From assembly GCA_022315425.1 (NCBI GenBank), contig JAIUPT010000046.1, positions 248,001 through 312,000 on the forward strand: 64,000 bases of DNA. Direction: 5' to 3'. Positions 57,700 through 64,000 of the stretch are shown here, one piece after another. A program made the translations under genes and the position numbers. This DNA comes from Pseudevernia furfuracea (taxonomy: Eukaryota > Ascomycota > Lecanoromycetes > Lecanorales > Parmeliaceae). The notes below the pieces were generated by a model. The model did no database searches. It worked only from the letters and a program-made list of their open reading frames with translations, and was not told the DNA's origin. Position 1 is the first letter of the stretch. Every line of letters begins with the position of its first letter.

Positions 57700-58625
57700 T
57701 CTCGAATCTTATTTATTAACTCTAACATGCTCGTATGGGTCATTTGAGTTAGAACAATCTAAACAAGCTCTCAAATATGATCGTTGAGGTGAACTTCATT
57801 AAGAACATTGCGAAGAAGTATATCTGTGAATGCTATGTTATGAAACGTCAGAAGACTGTTTCTTATAATAGTCTCACAGAGTTAGAAACGCAGTCTAACG
57901 AATTTGTTTATAGTAATCTCGTAGAGTCTCTATTCTCTACTAAATTCAATAACTGCAGATACTTTGTAACATTTAAGAATAATTTCATCTTCTACTCTAA
58001 AGTGTACTATATTCGTCATAAGAGTGAAACGTTTATCATGTTCTTACGTTTCAAAGTCTTTTTAGAGTCACGAAACTATAAGATTTATCGTATTCGCCTC
58101 GACAATGGAAAAGAGTATATGTTCAAGATCTTCTTGAATTATCTTCTTTAGTGCGAAATCAGGTAGAAGCTCACTGTATCTGGGAATCTCGAAATGAACG
58201 AGGCGATCGAACGTTTTGAGCAGATCTTGCTGTATAAGATGTATTTTATACTGCTAAGTTCTCAGCTCAACAAGTCTTTCTGATCTAAAATCGTGATCAT
58301 CATCAATTATTTGATGTTGCGATCCCTCAACGTTCGAATCATTATAACGTTATTTGAGACTTTTTATTATCGAAAGCTCATTTTATTTCATCTGCGAACG
58401 ATTGATTTTATCGTCTATGCGTTAAAGCGTATTTAAAAGAAACTCGTAAATAAAAGCGAAAAATGTGTTCTTCTGAAATATGAAGAGAAGTTCATTTTTC
58501 GTCTATATAATCTCGTTAAGAAGAAGATTATTCGAGTTAATAATGTTCACTTCGTTGAGAAGCGTTTTTTGATTGTGAATCTCGAAGAAAAAACGAACGT
58601 TTATAAGTCTTCGATTAAGCGACAA
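57700..58625 (+). pseudogene. copia integrase remnant, copy C
   Basis: The zinc-binding part (HARM..HLS, CECYVMKRQ) and core (YSNLVESL where a D is expected, CRYFVTF, IRLDNGKEY) are followed by the C-terminal SEKCVLLKYEEKFIFRLYN...VNNVHFVEKR. Several stops interrupt it. Confidence 0.75.
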
Positions 58626-58913
58626 CGTCTTTATATATTAATATTCGCTGTAGAGGAGACACTTAATGAATAGCGTATTACTAATATTTCGAAAGACATT
58701 GCTCTTATTATAAAGCCCTCAACGACTGTATTTGCATTTATAATAAATAGATCAAGATCAAATTTCTTATGATTAGTTAAAAAGTAGACGTCTACATTAA
58801 AGCCCTCGTCCCTCGCACGAGTCGTATTATCGATCGCGTTCGCGCGGGCCTCTCGGTTAATTGCTGCATTATCAGCTATCGAAAGAATAACTCGTTCTCT
58901 CACTGTCGTCGAA

Positions 58914-60650
58914 ATGGTTCGCGAAGACCTCGAGCTAAGTGCGATTCAAAGGGTACTTCTTGATTATCTCGACACTACGATTTCGAATCTGCGAGATCTA
59001 TTATCTGACTCTCTCTCGAGAACATTCGCGACCTTTGCGTTACTAACGAATTATGTTAATAAGTCGAATATTTTCGAGTCGACGACCTATCAACAGATTA
59101 TTTTCAATCAACTCTCTCGCATGCACTGAGAGCTCGTCATGCAAAACGAATATAAATCTCTCATGAACAATAATACTTGATGTCTGATTCAGACGTCTTC
59201 AGATGCTCATATTTTGAGAGATCGTTGAATTTATATCGTGAAGCGAGATCTCGCTGAGGAAGTCACTCGCTATAAGATTCGTTGAGTGATTCGAGATTTC
59301 GAATAATAGAAGGGTCGTGACTATCATGACACGTTCGTCTTAGTGATCAAGTTTATGAGTTATAAGGCGATCTTTGCTCTGATAGCGATTCTAAATTAAG
59401 ACGTGAAACAAATAAACGTCAAAATCGTCTTTCTCTACGATAACGTTTAAGAGACGATTTATGTGCGACAGCTCGATGATTTCAGCAAGAACGATATCAA
59501 AGTTTATAAGCTGAATAAGACTCTCTATGAACTCAAGCAATCTCTTAGAATTTGATATTAACACTTCTCGAAGTACATAAAGAAACTCGAACTAATATTT
59601 ATCGAATCGAACGAGAGTGTCTTTATGAACGTCAAGAAGAACATCACTGTAGCCCTCTATGTGAACGATATATTAATTATCGACCTTAGCAAAATCGGCA
59701 TTCAGCGCATTAAAAAGGCCCTTAATAACAAGTTTCACATGTTCGACTTGAGACCTTGCGTCTATTATTTAGACATAATCGTCAAAAGAGATCGTGTCGT
59801 CGATATTCTTCGTCTGAGACAAGCAGTCTATGTCACTCGTTTCTTAAAGCATTTCAACTGTTAAAGTCTTAATTCAGTCTTCACGTCTCTGAAAATCAGT
59901 CGCAAGCTACAATCTGCGAAAGAGGACTATATTGCCTCGAGAAAGCTGTGCGAGAATTATTAATCCGCCGTGGAATTTCTCATATATGTTATGTTAAAAA
60001 CTCGTTCTAATATCGTCTATACTGTCTCTCTTGTCAGTCGCTATTCAGTCAACTCGACCCAGACACACTGAAATGCAGTGATTCGAATCTTTCGATATCT
60101 TAGAGACACGATGCACTACGAACTCGTGTATAAAGGATCCCTTCAAGCCCTCATCGAGTATATCGATTTCGATTGAGCTGACGACTCGACTCGAAGATCT
60201 ATCTTCGACTATCTATTCAACGTCGATAGCGACGTCATCAGCTGATTATTAAAGCGTCAAGTCATCGTCGCGTTATTCACTTGCGAAGTCGAGTATATCG
60301 ATTAAACGTTGATTATCAAAGAAGTTATTTGATTAAAAACTCTTCTTAATCAACTTCTGCGGCCTCGGAACTCTGACTCGAAGATCATTATAATCTTCGA
60401 CGACAATTAGAGCGCAATTGCCCTCGTCAAGAACGCTTAGTTTCATGCTCGCATCAAGCACATTAATATCGCTCATTATTTCGTGCGTGAAAAAGTCAAT
60501 AACGACATCGTGAACATGCAATTCGTATTCACGAATAAACAAATGATCGACGATCTCATTAAAGCCCTCTGCCTCGACAAATTCGTTATCTTTCGCGATG
60601 TCCTTGAGATGAAATCAGTCTTAGAACATTCTCTTAGCGTCAAAGACTAA
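58914..60650 (+). pseudogene. copia reverse transcriptase-RNase H remnant, copy C
   Basis: RT motifs include DNVQETIYVRQ-like and KLNKTLYELKQSL, then VALYVNDILIID with N in place of the first catalytic D of YVDD. RNase H follows (YIDFD, stop, ADDSTRRSIF; TCEVEYI) and ends at 60648-60650. At least four stops lie inside. Confidence 0.8.
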
Positions 60651-61075
60651 CCCTCAGCGCTCTTACTTTTAATCTAAAGTCGTTAGTTTTAGAGAAGTAA
60701 CGCTATTCACCTTATCTGTGAACGTTAGATCTTTAGTTTTCTTTCACTGCTTCTTGTTTCACTCTCTTATGTATTTATCGACCTCGTTTTGATAGAAATT
60801 GAGTGTGCATTAGGTCTATTTCAAAGAAAACTTTCAAAAACCGCCTTTTTTCGGAAAATGGAAGTTTTGTATAAAGAATCAAAACGGATCTTTACATGTC
60901 TTCGAATTTGACATAGTCGTTTTTAGAACTTGGTTCGAATTTGACATAGTCGTTTTCAGAACTTGGTTTCTTCACTTTTGTGAACCGGACTTCGCGCTAA
61001 CCCGATTGGGGTTTTTTGCGTCGCGAAGTGCGAAAATCGTGTTTTCGCATTTTTGAGTATGCGAGCGAAGGGGAG

Positions 61076-61197
61076 TGTCAAAATTCGGGTCACGTGACAT
61101 GGTCACGTGATGCGCTAAGGCGCATCCTCATAGTCGCTCTTTACTCTCGTAGCATTCTATAGTTAACAACTAAGTGTCCTACCACCTATTCTTGACA
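61076..61197 (+). repeat. copia LTR, copy C 3' LTR
   Basis: 122 bp; differs from its 5' partner at two positions. Confidence 0.92.
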
Positions 61198-63263
61198 TCG
61201 ATCCTATCATAACAACATGTTACGAACAAGAAATATCTAACGTTCTCGTCTGGTCATAAAATAGATACAGTGTTATATATATGTAGTCTTGGAAGTTTCT
61301 TCATAGCGAGCGATATATACGTGTAACTATGTTAGTTCTATCTGGTTAGCAAGGCGTTGTGATGCTGTTGAAATAATAATGATTGGCTTTGACTTAAAGT
61401 CTTTCGCAAGTAATCATGGGATCCTAACTGTAATTGTCTGATTATGTTCGAGGGGTATACCTGTAGTCGCAGTATCAGGCGGAGATATTGTAGATGCTTC
61501 GTCGAAGACTTTCGATGATGTGAATAGGAGTCGTAAGCCTAGCCGACGTCTCTTCTGATTCCTCATTGCACGAATACCTTCCTCATAGTCTTTTACAGCA
61601 TCGAAAGTATTCTTTAATTGAGTCTTACTTCTTCATTAATCATGTGCTGGGTCTTATTCTTTTCATCGTATCAAGTAACGATCTCCTTTCTTATCAAGAA
61701 TACGCTCAACTTCTTATAATTTATTAGCTTCGATGTTATTATTCATATAGACAGAGTCAGACTGATTAGGGATAAAACGTTTATACGGGTCTGAACCCTC
61801 TAACGAAGGCTTTAATATTGCTATTGTAAAGATCGAGTGAACGCGTTAATAAGTTGACAATTCGAGCTCGTAGACTAGTCGATCGACTCTCTTGAGTATA
61901 CGAAAAGACTCGATATATTACTGCCCTAGCTTTGTAGTGATGAATGCATTAGCGAAAATGTTATAATCTTTGTGAAGTCGCAAGTACACTTCGCTTTCTT
62001 TCTTAAGAAACATTAACTTATAATAATCGTTATAGTTGCGTTTGACATATATGCTAACGAAGATTAATGTATCGATGACGCTGATACGTGCTATGAGAGA
62101 CTTTAATTTCGATATGACGGAGGCTGTCATAAGATCTAGTAGCTGATTGAGCTTAAAGTTATAGTTGATCTCGTTGATCGACTTATTAATAGACGTCGAG
62201 GTGCTGAAGTTCTGAATTGACTGTAGGCGAGACAAGACACTAGGTTACAACTTTAATCTTTCTAAGCCTGTTACGAAGAAGCGTAGTATAATCTTCGCAG
62301 TTTGATTTGTTCTCTCGCTCTATTCGTCAGTTTGCGAATAATAAGTCGTAAAATATAATAGCTTCATATTCAAGCGCTGAAAGAGCGTTTTTTATAGTTC
62401 AGACAAGAACTTGAAATCTCGATCGAAGAGAATTGCTTTGAGAATATCTCAATCACCTAATTTAAGCCGTTTCAGAAGTGCAATAGCTCACTAAGCAGCG
62501 ATTCATATTGTTTTTTCAGATACATAGATGACTCTCTTACTAAACTTATAGATTATTAACATAACGCAATCAATACCCTTCGAGATTAGCGGCATTACTA
62601 AGATAAAATCAATTATTAGAGTGTGAAAGAGAATTAATGAATTGTATATGAACTGCATCGCGCCGTAGAGAGCATATCGACGTATTTATAGATTAGACAC
62701 TTAGAGTAGTACTTTAAGTAGTCTCTAAGATAACGTGATAATTCTCGTATATATCATAAAGTCGCTACTCGCTTATAACACCGTGCGAATCTCATATACC
62801 CCTCAGCGATATAAGTAATATCAAGAACATTCTTTACAATAGACTCTAATATGCATAATCGTTTTATCTCGATAATCTTATTAACACAATAGATTAGCCT
62901 TCTATAAGAGATCTTAGCAGGCGACGTAAGTGATCTGCGAAAGGCTTTAGATCGTTTTAAGAACTGTGTTATCGTAACAGAAGTTGATCTACTGAAGGCT
63001 TTCGATCGCTTCAAGAACTGTGTTGTCGTAGCAGAAAAGAAATTACTAAAGACTATTATAACAGCAGAAGTAGACGTTTTACGAGAGACTTTTTTAATTA
63101 TCGTAATAGTAGAAGTAGATAAGAAGGCTTTCTCAGCTCGCATTAAGGACTATCGCTATATTATCGTGATAAAACTCATTAATTCTCTTAATACAAAAGA
63201 AAGCTTTGCGACGTTCTCGTCGTTATATAAGACTTCTCGATAAAGTATTTTAATGATCTTCAT

Positions 63264-63530
63264 TCAGAAGAGATCTGTCAGATAATCATTTAGAATTCGC
63301 TCCTTGAATTGATCATTCATTTCTATTAGAGTGATAACATAGGCATATGTATATAGCGCATTAAGCTCAGCATAGCTTGATGAAGTTGATAAAGATTCGA
63401 GGTCATTATCGCTTTCAAGGCGTGATAGTGCGTCGGATATGACGTTACGCTTTCCGGGCTTATGCCTTACTTCGAGCTCGAAGCGTTGTAGGTATTGAGA
63501 GGCCCTAACCAGTCTGAGATTAAGACGCAC
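63264..63530 (-). pseudogene. gypsy RNase H to connection fragment
   Basis: 88 codons with RHKPGKRNVISDALSRLESD, the hallmark of the RNase H end in Ty3/gypsy elements. The frame is open but cut off from its neighbours by stops. Confidence 0.85.
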
Positions 63531-63749
63531 AGTGAATGTCGTGCTAAGGGAATCTTACTTGACAATATTCACTGTAGCGAAATGGTCTGTGTATACAACA
63601 ATCTTGGCCTGAGAAGATTCGATGAGATGCCGTATCTTTCGCACAGTCCAAACTAGCCCCGTTACCTCCAATTCCGTCGACTAGTAGTTTCGCTCAGCGC
63701 TAGTTAACAATCTGTTAAGAAACATGATTGGTCGAATCCTTGTGCGTTT

Positions 63750-63989
63750 CTATGTCGTGATGTAACCCGTGCTAGCAGAAGCAGGTGACCTGCGAAAGGG
63801 TTCAGGTACGGAGGCAGGTGACCTGCGGGAGGCTTTCTTAGATCGATCTGAGACAGTCTCCTCCCAATCATGGTAGATCACTACTCCAAATCCGAAGTCC
63901 TTGAAAGCATCGATGTCAATGTACAGCGTCCAGTGAGGGTTGAAATGAATTAGATAGCTAGGCTTGCTCAAGATCCTCTGTAATTTCAT
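63750..63989 (-). pseudogene. gypsy RT/RNase H junction with repeated insert
   Basis: YIDIDAFKDFGFGVVIYH is the first RNase H strand with its catalytic D region; then RRSPAS occurs twice (about 63775-63840) in a loop that varies between elements. DNA of the insert contains GCAGGTGACCTGC twice. Confidence 0.75.
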
Positions 63990-64000
63990 AAACGATGTCA

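Larger units (their letters stand above)
54699..61197 (+). mobile_element. Ty1/copia retrotransposon copy C, complete with TSD
   Basis: LTRs 54699-54820 and 61076-61197 (122 bp each, two differences) flank a 6.3-kb interior; 5-bp target duplications TCGAT sit at 54694-54698 and 61198-61202. The primer-binding site GGTTATGAGCCC is at 54821-54832 and a purine tract GCGAAGGGGAG precedes the 3' LTR. Domain order (protease, integrase, RT, RNase H) is that of Ty1/copia. It is defective: stops and altered catalytic residues in every domain. Confidence 0.92.
61203..64000 (-). mobile_element. Ty3/gypsy retrotransposon, 3' half, runs off the window
   Basis: Minus-strand fragments follow gypsy order from the window end inward. 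RT/RNase H is at 63750-63989 (TLYIDIDAFKDFGFGVVIYH) and the RNase H end at 63264-63530 (LRLVRASQYLQRFELEVRHKPGKRNVISDALSRL). The integrase zinc-finger region is at 62754-63143 and the integrase C-terminal region at 61918-62235 (SEVYLRLHKDYNI). The upstream RT, gag and 5' LTR are outside. It is less decayed than the copia copies but still interrupted. Confidence 0.82.

Noticed and set aside
38898..64000. CRISPR array or bacterial-type defence island as explanation of the repeats
   Set aside because: Repeats are LTRs, TIRs and minisatellites of eukaryotic elements; there are no regularly spaced repeats with unique spacers.

Overview
The window is nuclear DNA of a filamentous ascomycete (Pezizomycotina). 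Evidence: housekeeping genes split by very short introns (mostly 45-65 bp, with branch sites such as CTAAC, CTGAC and TACTAAT), fungal-type orthologues (Anp1/Mnn9, Gea2, Syf1, Vma8, U2B'', Cca1, Tti2, Fig4, flavohaemoglobin), and hypermutated LTR retrotransposons in AT-rich blocks. The species cannot be named from the sequence.

Layout. 1-26.8 kb is a conserved housekeeping arm: Golgi mannosyltransferase subunit (+), Sec7-domain Arf exchange factor (+), a broken metallophosphoesterase (-), SYF1 (-) divergent from VMA8 (+), U2B'' snRNP protein (-) divergent from CCA1 (+), TTI2 (+) convergent with FIG4 (-), then flavohaemoglobin (+). Exon structures were rebuilt by hand from reading-frame continuity, GT-AG borders and family homology; all add up to whole codons. 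26.8-38.9 kb is a sparser accessory arm: a FAD-dependent aromatic monooxygenase (-), an NmrA-like NAD(P)-binding protein with no visible start codon (+), a ten-exon MFS transporter (-), a small TIR element and a pyridoxamine-phosphate-oxidase-like flavoprotein (+).

At about 38.9 kb, immediately after the last gene, composition switches to AT-rich DNA up to the window end. This block holds three copies of one Ty1/copia family: A (minus, 39.7-46.1 kb), B (minus, 49.7-54.5 kb, interrupted) and C (plus, 54.7-61.2 kb, complete with 5-bp target duplication TCGAT). It also holds a 3'-end fragment (D), diverged relics, a 582-bp TIR mini-element with an 8-bp target duplication, minisatellites and a Ty3/gypsy element. 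The order of events can be read: gypsy inserted into copia B, then copia C inserted into the gypsy 3' flank.

The copia copies carry stops and altered catalytic residues. Over 210 compared bases copies B and C differ at 24 sites, all transitions, which is a cytosine-deamination signature. The dinucleotide pattern is not that of textbook RIP: in one 300-base stretch I count no CC but 18 CG. This signature, two very small exons (7 and 11 nt) and the TIR mini-element family are the most novel observations.
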